64,000 bases of DNA from Pseudomonas alloputida (GCF_021283545.2 NZ_CP128540.1:6236501-6300500), one strand, 5' to 3'; shown: positions 8,691-18,064, numbered from the stretch's first letter. Numbers and translations: made by a program. Notes: generated by a model from the sequence alone, not told the origin.

Positions 8691-8985
8691 TCGACGGTGC
8701 TGGGCCATAGCTGACGGCTGGTCTGCCTACCAACTGATCCGTTCCGTGGCAGGTGTTATTTTCTCTACAAGAATAGCCTCCACGCCTCGGGCGGGTCCCA
8801 GACCTGCACTGCGCACCAGGGGGTTAGTTGTTTCTGGGGCTCACAGACTCCTTACGGGGTAATCCCATGCTTCTGGCAAGGCCTGCCACCGGAGGGTGAC
8901 CACCTAAGGGGCAGATAGGCCTTCCTGCTACCGAACTTCGCTGGGTACGATCAATAAACCCTCTATTGATACGGTTTTGGCAAAG
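8691..8985. other. Intergenic stretch, nothing recognised
   Basis: About 295 bases without a convincing frame on either strand. No terminator or repeat seen. It must hold the promoter of the following gene. Confidence 0.5.
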
Positions 8986-9906
8986 ATGGATGTGTACAAG
9001 CTCCGCATTGAAGACACTGAAAGCAAAACCATAGACAAGGATCGGTTCGAGTCTGAGACCTTCCGCAGGGAGCCGTGGTATCAGCCCGGAAGCGCGGGCA
9101 AGCTGGCTCAGTTCGCGGTGTGCCCGGCATGCGACAACCCTGTCCAGCTGGTAGGGCTGTATGAGTTACCCCCAAACGTAAAAAATCCCTTCGGAAAGCA
9201 CGCGACGAAGAGCATTCGCGGTATCGCTCCATTTGATGGAGAGGCCCGTAACGATTGCCCATACTTCCAGCCCCGTCAGCACAAGAAGACCGACCGAAAA
9301 ACCGGTTTTGACGGCGTACCGCGGAAGATTCTCAGGCTTTTGATAGAACAGTTTGACCGCGTGGTTTACATCCTGGAGAAGGAAACCCAGGTGGTGCTCT
9401 CGGAGAAAGCCTTGCGAGGCATGCTGCAGCGTTACAAAGGGGAGCGCGGCTACCTCTATACCGGTGCGACGCTACGCAACGTGCCATGGATCTTCGCCTA
9501 TATGTCGGACGCCACTCGGCTCTTTGGCCAGAAGATAGGTGGGAATGCTGAGCTTGTGAAAGCGATAGAGTCTCAAGTGCCAGGGGCGGAAATCAGCACC
9601 AAAGGCCGGCTGGAGGCGAAGAGCCTTCCTGGGATGAAAGGCCCCTACTTCGATCTCAAGATGAGTTTCATCCGCCACCGGATCTCTAAGGATAACGAGG
9701 AATCCGGCCTGGTTGAGAGCATGGAGTTTGTAGTGTCCCAGCTTCGCAAAGGTGAGCTTGAGCACATTCACAAGCAGGTGCTCAAATTCGATCCGGCTTG
9801 GTTCGAGAGCCTCATCCGAATGCCTGTTGATCATCCCTATCGCAGGATGGACCGAGTGGATATGGCCCGTGAAGAGCTAGGCGATTTGCTGGTGTCGAAC
9901 GGGTAG
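8986..9906 (+). CDS. Island protein of unknown function, Cys-rich N-terminal region
   Basis: About 306 aa from ATG 8986 (MDVYKLRIEDTESK); the upstream TTG at 8977 is less likely. An N-terminal segment has CPACDNPVQLVGLY and later ARNDCPYF, with His residues between, suggesting a zinc-binding site. The central part is helical and basic. No transmembrane segment or known catalytic motif. Standing alone between an IS and a long inverted repeat, it has the look of island cargo. I do not recognise the family. Confidence 0.7.
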   Translation: MDVYKLRIEDTESKTIDKDRFESETFRREPWYQPGSAGKLAQFAVCPACDNPVQLVGLYELPPNVKNPFGKHATKSIRGIAPFDGEARNDCPYFQPRQHKKTDRKTGFDGVPRKILRLLIEQFDRVVYILEKETQVVLSEKALRGMLQRYKGERGYLYTGATLRNVPWIFAYMSDATRLFGQKIGGNAELVKAIESQVPGAEISTKGRLEAKSLPGMKGPYFDLKMSFIRHRISKDNEESGLVESMEFVVSQLRKGELEHIHKQVLKFDPAWFESLIRMPVDHPYRRMDRVDMAREELGDLLVSNG

Positions 9907-9919
9907 AGGTGAGCATCGT

Positions 9920-9978
9920 GTAAACCTATTTTTTTACCTGTTAACTACAGTGGTTAACAGGTAAAAAAACTGGTTTAC
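9920..9978. repeat. Long inverted repeat with a 7-base loop
   Basis: Two 26-base arms differing only at two inner positions: the core arms are TTTTTTTACCTGTTAAC (9929-9945) and GTTAACAGGTAAAAAAA (9953-9969), with outer arms GTAAACC and GGTTTAC. The loop is TACAGTG. It starts 14 bases after the preceding stop. It could be a bidirectional terminator for the two convergent genes (its A/T runs sit inside the stem) or a former mobile-element end. Confidence 0.8.
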
Positions 9979-10036
9979 AGGGACAGCGCTCGGCAGCTGT
10001 CCAGAACTGCTGCCAAGCGATAGCTCTATACCGCTA

Positions 10037-11866
10037 TCAGCTACCAGCTGGTGCTTGGACGACCGTTAGCTGAATCCTGGAGGGCCGCTTAGCCCCCATA
10101 TGTACGGTATTTCGAGCAGTCCTTTTTTTGTTCGCGCAGCCTTCCGGCTCACCGCTGTTGGGGTTTACGTCGAACCGTGGGAAATTGCTGCCGGCAATCT
10201 CAAGGCGCAAGCTGTGACCGCGCTTGAACAGGTTGCAGGTTGCAAACGGTTCGATCTGCACCTTGAAACATTCCCCAGGTACCGTCGGCTTCGGATCGTT
10301 CCAGCTGTCCCGGTATCGGCAACGAATGATGCCGTCTGTAATGTTCATGGCATACCCCTCTGGGAAGTCATCGCTTGGCGGATAGACGTCGACCACCTTA
10401 GCGGTAAAGTCAGTGTCTAAGCCGTCGGTCTCGACCCACAGCTGGATCGTTACCGGACCGGCGACAGCAAGGTCAGCTTCAAGCGGCTCAGTTTCGAAAC
10501 ACAGCACATCGCTGCGCTGGCAGATGGCACTGCCATCTCCGCGCGCGCCGAAGAAGCGTGGTGTTTCTCGCTGATCAAACGCTCCGCCTTCGAAGACAGG
10601 AGCGCCGGAAGTCAGCGCGCCGCCGATGGTCGGTACTGGATTAGATGGATCGGCGAGGAAGTGGCAAGCAGCATCGGTTGCCGCTGGCCCCCCTTTGCTC
10701 AACTGACCGTCAGGATGAAGATAAAGATCCAACCGCTGGCTGCCAGGTAATGGCCACTGCTGTGCATCAAGCCACTGACCACCATGATCTATTCGCGTGT
10801 CCTGAAGCTTGCGACCACTACCACCGCCCATCATGAATACCTGCACCTGTTGGGCTGGTGCAGTGATCTGTAGCTGCAGATGGTTTACAAACCACTCAAT
10901 ACGACAGGACAGCCAATCCTGCGCCACTTGCCCATCGAAAGCGGCGGCTGGGCCAAACTCGGCATCGCCGCTGTGGCTAATGTTGCGGTCGCCATGCAGC
11001 CAAGGGCCCATCACGAGTCGTTGTGGTGCCTTACCGTTCGCGACGAAGGCAGCAAAGTTATCCAGGGTTGAGCTGACATAGGCGTCATACCAGCTCGACA
11101 TGTGCAGCACCGGAATATCGGGAATGTTGCTGCGATAGTGATCGGCGCAAATGCCCAACTGTTGCCAATAGGCATCGAAACAGCCGCGGCCCCATTGGTC
11201 GAACAGGTAGTCCTCATACGCTGGCGCATGACGCAGCGGTGAAAATCCTGGACGCCACGGCATATGGGCGAACCAATGCCGGATGTCTTCCTGCTCCAAT
11301 GCTTCGCGCAATAGTGGATCGGCTTTGGCTGCCGGACTTTCCTTGGCCTGCTTGTATGCCCATGTGGCCTGTTTGAGCTCGAATGCGCCTCCTTGGCGGA
11401 TGCCACATTGATAAGCGTTGGCGAAGCCTCCAGAGTCCAGCACCATCGTCTTCAGCCCTGGAGGATTTAAGCAGGCCATAGCGAGCTGAGTATGGGCTGC
11501 ATAAGAAAGACCCATGCTTCCGACCTTCCCATTGCACCAAGGCTGCTCGACCAACCAGGCCAAAGTGTCGTAGCCGTCTTCTGCTTCGTTGACGTACTTG
11601 ATGAATTCGCCTTCGGAGGCGTAGCGACCGCGGCAGTCCTGAAACACAGTGACGAAGCCATGTTCGGCAAAGGCTTGGGCCATCTCTTCACGCCCTAAGT
11701 GATGACCATTCAGGCATTTCTCCGAGCGTGAGGGCTTGCTCTTGTCGTATGGAGTGCGTTCGATCACCACTGGCCACACGCCGGTACTTTCATCAGGCAG
11801 GTAGACATCGGTGGCCAACCGAACGCCATCGCGCATCGGGACCATCAGGTTTCTGAGGATTTGCAT
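10037..11866 (-). CDS. CocE/NonD-family alpha/beta hydrolase (X-Pro dipeptidyl-peptidase type)
   Basis: About 609 aa. The N-terminal alpha/beta-hydrolase domain has the strand RDGVRLATDVYLP, the oxyanion/strand region RTPYDKSK and FQDCRGRYASEGEF, and the nucleophile Ser in GLSYAAHTQ; the catalytic His is in GPWLHGDR. A jelly-roll C-terminal domain (X-Pro dipeptidyl-peptidase C-terminal type) follows from about residue 350. These enzymes hydrolyse amides or esters (cocaine esterase, alpha-amino-ester hydrolases, glutaryl acylases). No signal peptide, so cytoplasmic. The transporter gene lies 35 bases upstream on the same strand, so substrate uptake and hydrolysis are likely linked. Start is ATG 11866 or GTG 11875. 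Confidence 0.88.
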   Translation of the reverse strand: MQILRNLMVPMRDGVRLATDVYLPDESTGVWPVVIERTPYDKSKPSRSEKCLNGHHLGREEMAQAFAEHGFVTVFQDCRGRYASEGEFIKYVNEAEDGYDTLAWLVEQPWCNGKVGSMGLSYAAHTQLAMACLNPPGLKTMVLDSGGFANAYQCGIRQGGAFELKQATWAYKQAKESPAAKADPLLREALEQEDIRHWFAHMPWRPGFSPLRHAPAYEDYLFDQWGRGCFDAYWQQLGICADHYRSNIPDIPVLHMSSWYDAYVSSTLDNFAAFVANGKAPQRLVMGPWLHGDRNISHSGDAEFGPAAAFDGQVAQDWLSCRIEWFVNHLQLQITAPAQQVQVFMMGGGSGRKLQDTRIDHGGQWLDAQQWPLPGSQRLDLYLHPDGQLSKGGPAATDAACHFLADPSNPVPTIGGALTSGAPVFEGGAFDQRETPRFFGARGDGSAICQRSDVLCFETEPLEADLAVAGPVTIQLWVETDGLDTDFTAKVVDVYPPSDDFPEGYAMNITDGIIRCRYRDSWNDPKPTVPGECFKVQIEPFATCNLFKRGHSLRLEIAGSNFPRFDVNPNSGEPEGCANKKRTARNTVHMGAKRPSRIQLTVVQAPAGS

Positions 11867-11910
11867 GTTTGACACTCAAAGCAGTAGGGCCGCATACGCG
11901 GCCCGAGATT

Positions 11911-13350
11911 TCAGTAGCCGGTCAGAACGGCAATGGAGAGGAGGCACATGGCGATGGCCGCGAATACCAGGCACAACGGCCAGATGAATCGCGCCCATTG
12001 ACCCCATCCGACTTGAGCGGTCGCAAGCAGCACTAGTAGGCCACTTGAGGTAGGAGTGATCAGGTTTGTTAGACCATTGCCCAGCAAAAAGGCATACACA
12101 GTGGTCTGAGCGCTCACACCTGACAATTGCCCCAACGGTCCGAAGATTGGCATGGTCACTGCTGCTTGCCCCGACGTGGACGGGATCAGGACATCCAGCC
12201 CGAGTTGTGCGAAGAACATGCCGTACGCCGAAACTAGAGGGCCGTGATCGCTGACCAGGTTGGAAAGGTTGTTGACGATAGTGTCGAGCACCTGGCCAGT
12301 GCTGAGGATGATCTCCACCGCAGTGGCGAGACCGATCAGCACGCCGGCCATTAGCACCTTCTTCATTCCGTCGACGAATGCGCCGGCAGCCTCGCTGGCA
12401 CCGATGCCAGCCACCACACTGAACACCATGCTCATCGCCAAGTAGTACGCAGACAACTCTGGGTACTTCCAGTGCCAGCGATTGGAGGCATAAACCAGGA
12501 AGGCGACGCCCGCTCCCAGCAGTAGAAGGTTGAGACTGTGGCGTGGCGCTAGCGGTGTGCGCTTAAAAGTAAACTCAGCACTGGCGTCGTAACCCAGTCG
12601 GCGTACAGTCATTAACACGAAGCCAATGCCGACCAGCAGAAACACCAAGTAGGCTGCCACACGCATATTCAGCCCGCTGAACATTGGAACGCCCACTAGC
12701 GGCTGGGCAACCGCCAATGCCACGGGGTTGGTAATCGAACCCAGATAGCCGATTTTCACCGAGATCACCACGATCGCCAGACCAACAATGTTGGGCAGCC
12801 CCAGGCGATTGGCCATCGCTACCATTAGCGGGACGATCAGGATGAACTCTTTGGCCAGTCCCATGAACGTGCTACCGGCCGAGAACACCAGCATCAAGCA
12901 GGGTACCAGCACGTAGATGTTGCCCCGGGTAAGGCCAAGTATCCGCTCAAGACCAGCATCGATTGCCCCGGCCTTGTTCAGCACGCCAAACATTCCGCCG
13001 ATGAACAAAACCATGAAGATCAGGCCGGCTCGCTTCTCGATGCCCTGTGGAATGGCCATGAAAGCCTCAACCAAGGAGACCGGACGTGCAGCAGAATCGG
13101 TTGTGGCACGCGGCTCTGTGGAAAATAGCTGGCTTAGAGAGGCGTCCTTTTCCAAGGTCTGGTACGAACCGGGGACAACAGCGATGTCTTTGCGCTGGAA
13201 CTGGCCTGAATCGACGAAGTAGGTGAAGGCCAGAGCCATGAAAACAATGCTCAACAGGATCAACGCAGGATTGAGCTGCTTGGCCGGGCGAGGGATGTCT
13301 GCTTTTCCAGCAGGCGCGGCTTGCGCCGCCGGTGCATGAGGTAGGTTCAT
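11911..13350 (-). CDS. YfcC/DcuC-superfamily membrane transporter
   Basis: 479 aa with about 12 hydrophobic segments. After a proline/alanine-rich cytoplasmic N-terminus comes a first span (ALILLSIVFMALAFTYFV), a periplasmic loop, then pairs of spans with the conserved GSTFMGLAKEF and the C-terminal hairpin motifs STSGQAAVTMPI and NLITPTSSG. This fits the C4-dicarboxylate/basic amino-acid carrier group (YfcC, ArcD-like). It is co-directional with the hydrolase gene and probably imports the same substrate or its product. The substrate cannot be told from sequence. Confidence 0.85.
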   Translation of the reverse strand: MNLPHAPAAQAAPAGKADIPRPAKQLNPALILLSIVFMALAFTYFVDSGQFQRKDIAVVPGSYQTLEKDASLSQLFSTEPRATTDSAARPVSLVEAFMAIPQGIEKRAGLIFMVLFIGGMFGVLNKAGAIDAGLERILGLTRGNIYVLVPCLMLVFSAGSTFMGLAKEFILIVPLMVAMANRLGLPNIVGLAIVVISVKIGYLGSITNPVALAVAQPLVGVPMFSGLNMRVAAYLVFLLVGIGFVLMTVRRLGYDASAEFTFKRTPLAPRHSLNLLLLGAGVAFLVYASNRWHWKYPELSAYYLAMSMVFSVVAGIGASEAAGAFVDGMKKVLMAGVLIGLATAVEIILSTGQVLDTIVNNLSNLVSDHGPLVSAYGMFFAQLGLDVLIPSTSGQAAVTMPIFGPLGQLSGVSAQTTVYAFLLGNGLTNLITPTSSGLLVLLATAQVGWGQWARFIWPLCLVFAAIAMCLLSIAVLTGY

Positions 13351-13427
13351 GGTGCGCGATCTCGATTATTGTTTTGTAGGGGCCCAGGGCTACAGGGCGC
13401 ACACTAGTTCAATCGGATGCAGTCACT

Positions 13428-13442
13428 CAACGTTATGAGTAA
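13428..13442 (+). promoter_or_regulatory. Shared LysR-operator candidate, copy 1
   Basis: CAACGTTATGAGTAA, about 80 bases upstream of the transporter start, embedded in the perfect dyad ACTCA-N6-TGAGT (13425-13440). The same 15 bases occur inverted at 14423-14437 between the divergent LysR and oprD genes, which suggests one regulator controls both. Confidence 0.55.
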
Positions 13443-13462
13443 ATCGGGTTGGGCTATGCAAT

Positions 13463-14374
13463 TTATTGCGTTGGCGTAGAACCATTCACCTCTGTGAGCC
13501 TGTTACGCATGTGCTCCGCGAAACTCTCAACCAGCAAAGAGCGTGGCTGGTCTTTGCGGAAAATCAGGCCAAAACGATAGCAAAGCGCAGGTCTCAGCGG
13601 CTTGGCGATCAAAGGAAGGCCACCAAACTCTTTGGCCAAAAGACCATTGATAATTGAGACCCCCATACCCTCTGCAACGAATGCGCAAGCAGCACTGACC
13701 GAGTGGACCTCTACGCGAACTTGAGGGGTAATTTCAGCCTCTCGGAAACGCAGGTCGAGTTCAGATCGAAGGCTCCTTTGCCGCCCCAGAAGCACGAGGG
13801 GTTCATACCGCAATGCTTCGAGACTGACCTCCGATAGCTCCGCCAGTGGATGGCTTTGGTGCATGACGCACATCCCTTCGGTCTCCAGTACCGGTAGCAC
13901 TTCAAAATGCTGAAGTTCCGTAGGCAAACGCACGAAAGCGAAGTCAGCGCTTTTGTCGAGTACGGCCCTTTCCAGCGCATCGTATCCGCCGGTGATGACC
14001 TCTACGACGACGTCCTCACGGCCCTGCATGAATTCGGCAACGATCCTCGGTAGCAAGTGTTGAGACATGCTGGTCGGTACTGCAACCTTGAGCAGACTCC
14101 GGCGCGAATGACCCAGTCTCAGCTCATCTGCCATGCGTTGTACGCGCTGGAGGTTGTCTACGAGCTCCGCCACCTGTCCAAGGAGTTCTTCCGCCTCAGG
14201 AGTCGCCATCAATCTGCCCTTACGTCGAAGGAAGAGCGCGAGGCCTAAGTGATCTTCGAGCTGAGTTAACAAGCGGCTGACGGCCGATTGGGACAAGCCC
14301 ATACGGGTAGCAGCTCCGATGGTAGAGCCCGTTGTCATGATGGCTTGAAAAGCTTCGAGTTGTTTGAGGTTCAC
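13463..14374 (-). CDS. LysR-family transcriptional regulator
   Basis: 303 aa with a GTG start. Residues 1-60 form the LysR winged helix-turn-helix (LKQLEAFQAIMTTGSTIGAATRMGLSQSAVSRLLTQLE in outline) and the rest the periplasmic-binding-like effector domain. Divergent from an OprD porin and upstream of the transporter-hydrolase genes, so it is probably their local activator; repeated operator-like boxes support this. Confidence 0.92.
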   Translation of the reverse strand: MNLKQLEAFQAIMTTGSTIGAATRMGLSQSAVSRLLTQLEDHLGLALFLRRKGRLMATPEAEELLGQVAELVDNLQRVQRMADELRLGHSRRSLLKVAVPTSMSQHLLPRIVAEFMQGREDVVVEVITGGYDALERAVLDKSADFAFVRLPTELQHFEVLPVLETEGMCVMHQSHPLAELSEVSLEALRYEPLVLLGRQRSLRSELDLRFREAEITPQVRVEVHSVSAACAFVAEGMGVSIINGLLAKEFGGLPLIAKPLRPALCYRFGLIFRKDQPRSLLVESFAEHMRNRLTEVNGSTPTQ

Positions 14375-14422
14375 AAGATACTCCGAGGTTTCTTACCAAC
14401 TAAACGCATAGCCTCATGCGTA

Positions 14423-14437
14423 TTACTCATAACGTTG
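14423..14437 (-). promoter_or_regulatory. Shared LysR-operator candidate, copy 2
   Basis: On the minus strand this reads CAACGTTATGAGTAA, identical to 13428-13442. It lies about 50 bases upstream of the lysR start and 140 upstream of the oprD start, a normal place for a LysR autoregulatory site. Confidence 0.55.
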
Positions 14438-14576
14438 TTGCCGATTCCACGACGGGTTAGTGTCCGCCGCATGAGTGAATCCCGTCCAGCATGACGCTGC
14501 GTAATCTGCGATGGATAGTACTGGGTCGCTCCATTTTGATGCTGCCAAAAATCACAATACACAGCAGAGATTTCCG

Positions 14577-15803
14577 ATGAACACCCTCACAACATCGCGC
14601 ACACTCGCGTGTGCAAGCGTCATTGCTAGCTTGTTCCCCAATTTTGCTGAAGCAGACTTCTTCAAAGACTCCGAGGGCCGGCTGGCTCTGCGAAATTACT
14701 ATTTCAATGATGGATTTCGTGATGGGGGCGAAGATCGCAAAGAGTGGGCGCAGGGTTTTCTGCTCAAGCTACAGTCAGGTTACACCGAAGGACCTGTAGG
14801 CTTTGGTTTGGAGGCACTGGGACTTTCAGGAATCCGGCTCGACTCAAGCGCTAAGCATGCGGGGACAGGCCTTCTGCCGGTCCACGACGATGGTCGGGCA
14901 GCTAGCGAATATTCGAGTCTTGGCATTACCGCTAAGGCCAAATGGAATGACCTTTTGGTCAGTGGTGGCACTCTCCTCCCCAAAATCCCCGTCCTGGTTT
15001 ACAACGATGGTCGACTACTACCTCAAACGTTCCGAGGTACCCAAGCGGAGTACACCGGTGTTGATCGGTTGTACCTTCAAGCTGGGCATCTAGACAAATT
15101 CAAAGCCCGAAACTCTACCGATAGCGTCGATATATTTCCTCAGGGATATTCCGGAGGTGGCGGTACGGACTTTGATTTTGCGGGGATGCGCTACGACCTC
15201 ACCAAACAGCTCAGTTTTAGCAGCTACTACGGGGAACTTCGGGATTTCTACCGCCAACAATTTTTCGGGTTGGTTTACACACTGCCGCTTGGCCCAGGCA
15301 AGCTAACTAGCGATCTACGTTACTTTATCAGTGATGATGCTGGCGCAGCCCGTAATGGTGTAGTTGATAGCGATATGTTTAGCGGTTTACTCAGTTATCG
15401 TCTGGGTGGCCACACGTTCAGTGCTGGATATCAAAAGGTTGATGGCAGCACCGCACTTCCGTACGTGAGCGTAAGCACGGTCTACTCGTTCAGCAATGCT
15501 AGCGTTGGCAAATTCATTCAGCCCGGAGAGCGGACCTGGATGGCGAGGTACGACTACGATTTTACTAGCATGGGAATTCCTGGACTGAGCTTCATGACCC
15601 GCTACTACAAGGGCGAGGATGGGGTCTATCGTGGTCAGGAAGCCCGGGAGCACGAGTCCAATACGAACCTGAAATATGTGATCCAGGACGGGCTCTTCAA
15701 AGGTGTGGGGGCTGAGTTTCGATATGCAGTGGCCAGGAGCACGTACAGCAGCGACCGGGATAACTACCGCTTGTATCTGACGTACGACATTGCATTGTGG
15801 TGA
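14577..15803 (+). CDS. OprD-family outer-membrane porin
   Basis: 408 aa from ATG 14577 (MNTLTTSRTLACASVIASLF). A signal peptide with a probable cleavage after NFAEA is followed by an OprD barrel: FFKDSEGRLALRNYYFN, EWAQGFLLKLQSGYTEGPVGFGLE, YSGGGTDFDFAG and the C-terminal strand ending LYLTYDIALW. These porins admit small carboxylates or amino acids. Its partner genes (LysR, transporter, hydrolase) suggest uptake of an organic acid, ester or amide. A strong terminator follows. Confidence 0.92.
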   Translation: MNTLTTSRTLACASVIASLFPNFAEADFFKDSEGRLALRNYYFNDGFRDGGEDRKEWAQGFLLKLQSGYTEGPVGFGLEALGLSGIRLDSSAKHAGTGLLPVHDDGRAASEYSSLGITAKAKWNDLLVSGGTLLPKIPVLVYNDGRLLPQTFRGTQAEYTGVDRLYLQAGHLDKFKARNSTDSVDIFPQGYSGGGGTDFDFAGMRYDLTKQLSFSSYYGELRDFYRQQFFGLVYTLPLGPGKLTSDLRYFISDDAGAARNGVVDSDMFSGLLSYRLGGHTFSAGYQKVDGSTALPYVSVSTVYSFSNASVGKFIQPGERTWMARYDYDFTSMGIPGLSFMTRYYKGEDGVYRGQEAREHESNTNLKYVIQDGLFKGVGAEFRYAVARSTYSSDRDNYRLYLTYDIALW

Positions 15804-15833
15804 TAGCTTCAAGTTCCCCTTGAAGCCGTCATC

Positions 15834-15863
15834 TAAAGGCAGCTCCCGCAGTCGGGAGCTGCC
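15834..15863 (+). terminator. Hairpin terminator after oprD
   Basis: Perfect 13-bp stem AAGGCAGCTCCCG / CGGGAGCTGCCTT with loop CAGT and a short T-rich tail, 30 bases after the porin stop. Confidence 0.8.
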
Positions 15864-15871
15864 TTGTTAAC

Positions 15872-16000
15872 CTACTCCCCCTTTTTGTGCTTGTGGGGTT
15901 TCAGGTCCGGATGGTCCTTCTGCTTCTCAGGCGTGACTCGCTGCCTTTTATCCGGAGTGCCATCTTCGTTAGTTCGTTTAGGGCCTGGCTTGATGCTCAT
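15872..16000 (-). CDS. Small basic hydrophilic protein (42 aa)
   Basis: A minus-strand frame starting MSIKPGPKRTNEDGTPDKRQ and ending HKHKKGE, rich in Lys, Pro and charged residues, with an AAGGAAA ribosome-binding site 8 bases before the ATG. The start signal and coherent composition support a real gene. It has no hydrophobic segment; function unknown. Confidence 0.6.
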   Translation of the reverse strand: MSIKPGPKRTNEDGTPDKRQRVTPEKQKDHPDLKPHKHKKGE

Positions 16001-16126
16001 GCGAGATTTCCTTTATCGCTTGGGTTGGTGGGTGCTGCTATGTAGTTAGTCCAGCTTCTTATAGCTGTCAAAGCGGACGGGAGCAGAAGCACTTGGCATC
16101 CCAGAGGGGCCATCCTACTTCGTGTC

Positions 16127-17824
16127 TTAGAGGCCTGAGTAAGAGCCTCCTGGCAAGGGCTTGCACGGGGCAGTGAAATCCAAGGCTGAGCGGTACGAGG
16201 ACGTCTGGACATTCATCATCCCGAGCACTGTGTGAAACAGGTTGTCGTGGCTAAGAGGTGAGCTTGCTTGAGCTTTCAAACAGCCGACGTTGAGCCTTTC
16301 ACTCTTCGCAAGAGAATCGGACATCCAAAGCACCAATGGCACCTTGGTTTGCTCTTCAGGAGCCATCGCATAAGGCAGCCCATGCAGGTAGAGCCCACCC
16401 TCACCCAGTGATTCTCCGTGGTCAGAAACGTACAGGAGCCCAGTGTCGAATTTGGTGTTCGCTGCCAGGATGTCGATCAGCCCGGCTGTAACGTAGTCGG
16501 TGTAAAGGATCGAGTTATCGTAGGCATTGAGCACTTCCTGCTGCTTACATTTGTCGAGCTCGTTGGTCTCGCACACCGGCGCGAATTTCTTGAATTGCGC
16601 GGGGTAGCGCTTGTAGTAGGCCGGGCCATGGCTACCTTTGTAGTGGAGCACCAGGACAGCATCGCCTTCTTGACGCTTGATGAAGTCTTGCATCTCCGAG
16701 AGCAGCACCCCGTCCTTACACTCCTCGCTGGTGCAAAGTTGGGGATCCGCGTGAGAGGCAGCCTTGTGGTTGGGAACCCTGTCGCAGGCCCCTTTGCACC
16801 CCGAGTTGTTGTCAGTCCACATGACACTAATGCCTGCGCGTTGAAGCACGTCGAGCAGCCCTTCTCGGCTCTTGGCCAAGCCATCTTTGTACTCGGCCTT
16901 ACCCACATCCAGGAACATGCATGGCAACGAAACTGCGGTGGCGGTGCCGCAGGAGCTGACGTTGGAGAAGCTGATGACGTTGCGTTTTTCCAGCTCCGGG
17001 TTCGTTTCACGGGTGTAGCCATTGAGGGAGAAGTTGGCGGAGCGGGCGGTCTCTCCTACAGCCAGTACCAGCAGCCTAGGTTTACGGGCCGCCCCCTGTC
17101 GATTAACTACCGCATCAGTTCCAATGGCCGTCAGCGTTTTAGGTGTGGCCAGCTGGCGCTTCAGGTAACCATGGCCAGCCGCAAACAAGTTGGTGGGTAC
17201 CAGGATCAGTCGGATCTCCCGATTGTTGCGCAGCAAGGAGGCATATGACTGGTATTGACTCAGCACGATGCCAGACAAGGTCAACAGAGCGAGCGACAGA
17301 GCAATGACCCTGCTGACCAAAGCTCTGGCCCAAGGCTTGCGCCGGAGGGGAACCCGGGAGATCAGGTAGACGGGCAACACCCCAACCATTGCGACCCACA
17401 GACCGAGCTTCCAATTCAGCAGCTCGGTTGCCTCAGCGACGTCTGTCTCCACAACGTTGGTGAACATTGTGTAATCGATCACGATGCCATAGGCATTCAT
17501 GAAGTAACTCGCAAAAGCCGCGCTGATCAGTACGAGACATAGAAAAGGTTTGGTCAGCCGCGCCCATGACAGCAAGCTCAGAACCGTAAACACCCATGCG
17601 AATACTATGACTGGGAGGCTAGCTGCTAGCAGCCAGTTCACTTCATCGGTTTTGAATACCAGCTTCCAGAGCACGCTCCAGAGCTCAGCATTCGCGAATA
17701 GCAGCAACCAAAGAGTTACCAGCCCAATGAGCAGATTAGTGCTGATGCCTTCCTGTCGGGCAGTGCGAATAGCAAAGATCCATTTACTTAACAGGGTGTG
17801 AACAATGGATTTTGAAGGTGTCAT
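16127..17824 (-). CDS. eptA: Lipid A phosphoethanolamine transferase EptA/PmrC-like
   Basis: 565 aa. Five N-terminal transmembrane helices (residues about 30-190) precede a periplasmic alkaline-phosphatase-fold domain. Visible active-site elements: GETAR (Glu 258), the nucleophile Thr 294 in SSCGTATAVSLPCMF, SHGPAYYKRYP and SDHGESLGE; paired cysteines typical of the family are present. It moves phosphoethanolamine onto lipid A, lowering surface negative charge and raising polymyxin tolerance. The promoter at 18031-18064 shares the metal-cluster architecture, linking it to Zn/Cd stress. Confidence 0.95.
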   Translation of the reverse strand: MTPSKSIVHTLLSKWIFAIRTARQEGISTNLLIGLVTLWLLLFANAELWSVLWKLVFKTDEVNWLLAASLPVIVFAWVFTVLSLLSWARLTKPFLCLVLISAAFASYFMNAYGIVIDYTMFTNVVETDVAEATELLNWKLGLWVAMVGVLPVYLISRVPLRRKPWARALVSRVIALSLALLTLSGIVLSQYQSYASLLRNNREIRLILVPTNLFAAGHGYLKRQLATPKTLTAIGTDAVVNRQGAARKPRLLVLAVGETARSANFSLNGYTRETNPELEKRNVISFSNVSSCGTATAVSLPCMFLDVGKAEYKDGLAKSREGLLDVLQRAGISVMWTDNNSGCKGACDRVPNHKAASHADPQLCTSEECKDGVLLSEMQDFIKRQEGDAVLVLHYKGSHGPAYYKRYPAQFKKFAPVCETNELDKCKQQEVLNAYDNSILYTDYVTAGLIDILAANTKFDTGLLYVSDHGESLGEGGLYLHGLPYAMAPEEQTKVPLVLWMSDSLAKSERLNVGCLKAQASSPLSHDNLFHTVLGMMNVQTSSYRSALDFTAPCKPLPGGSYSGL

Positions 17825-18030
17825 TATCAAACTCTGAGAGGCTGCTTATCCATGCGTTAGCTGTGGAGTTAGCGGGAGCTGCTTGGCAAACCATCGACAG
17901 ATGCTGAGCGATTGCGCAATGTGCGGAGCGCCAGAGGCCTTAGGGCCTAGGCGTTGGAGACGCTTAGAATGTGTGAGGCATAGGGACAAAAGAGAAATAA
18001 ATCTCGCTGAGCGCATTATTTCCGGCGCCT

Positions 18031-18064
18031 GATAACGACACGATGACCTCGTGATTACAATGCT
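18031..18064 (-). promoter_or_regulatory. CzcR-type promoter of eptA
   Basis: On the minus strand: box AGCATTGTAATC, 16 bases, then -10 element GTTATC. The same box and spacing recur at seven other promoters in this window, most closely in front of gtrA (27453-27486). It predicts a leader of about 195 nt before eptA. Confidence 0.7.
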
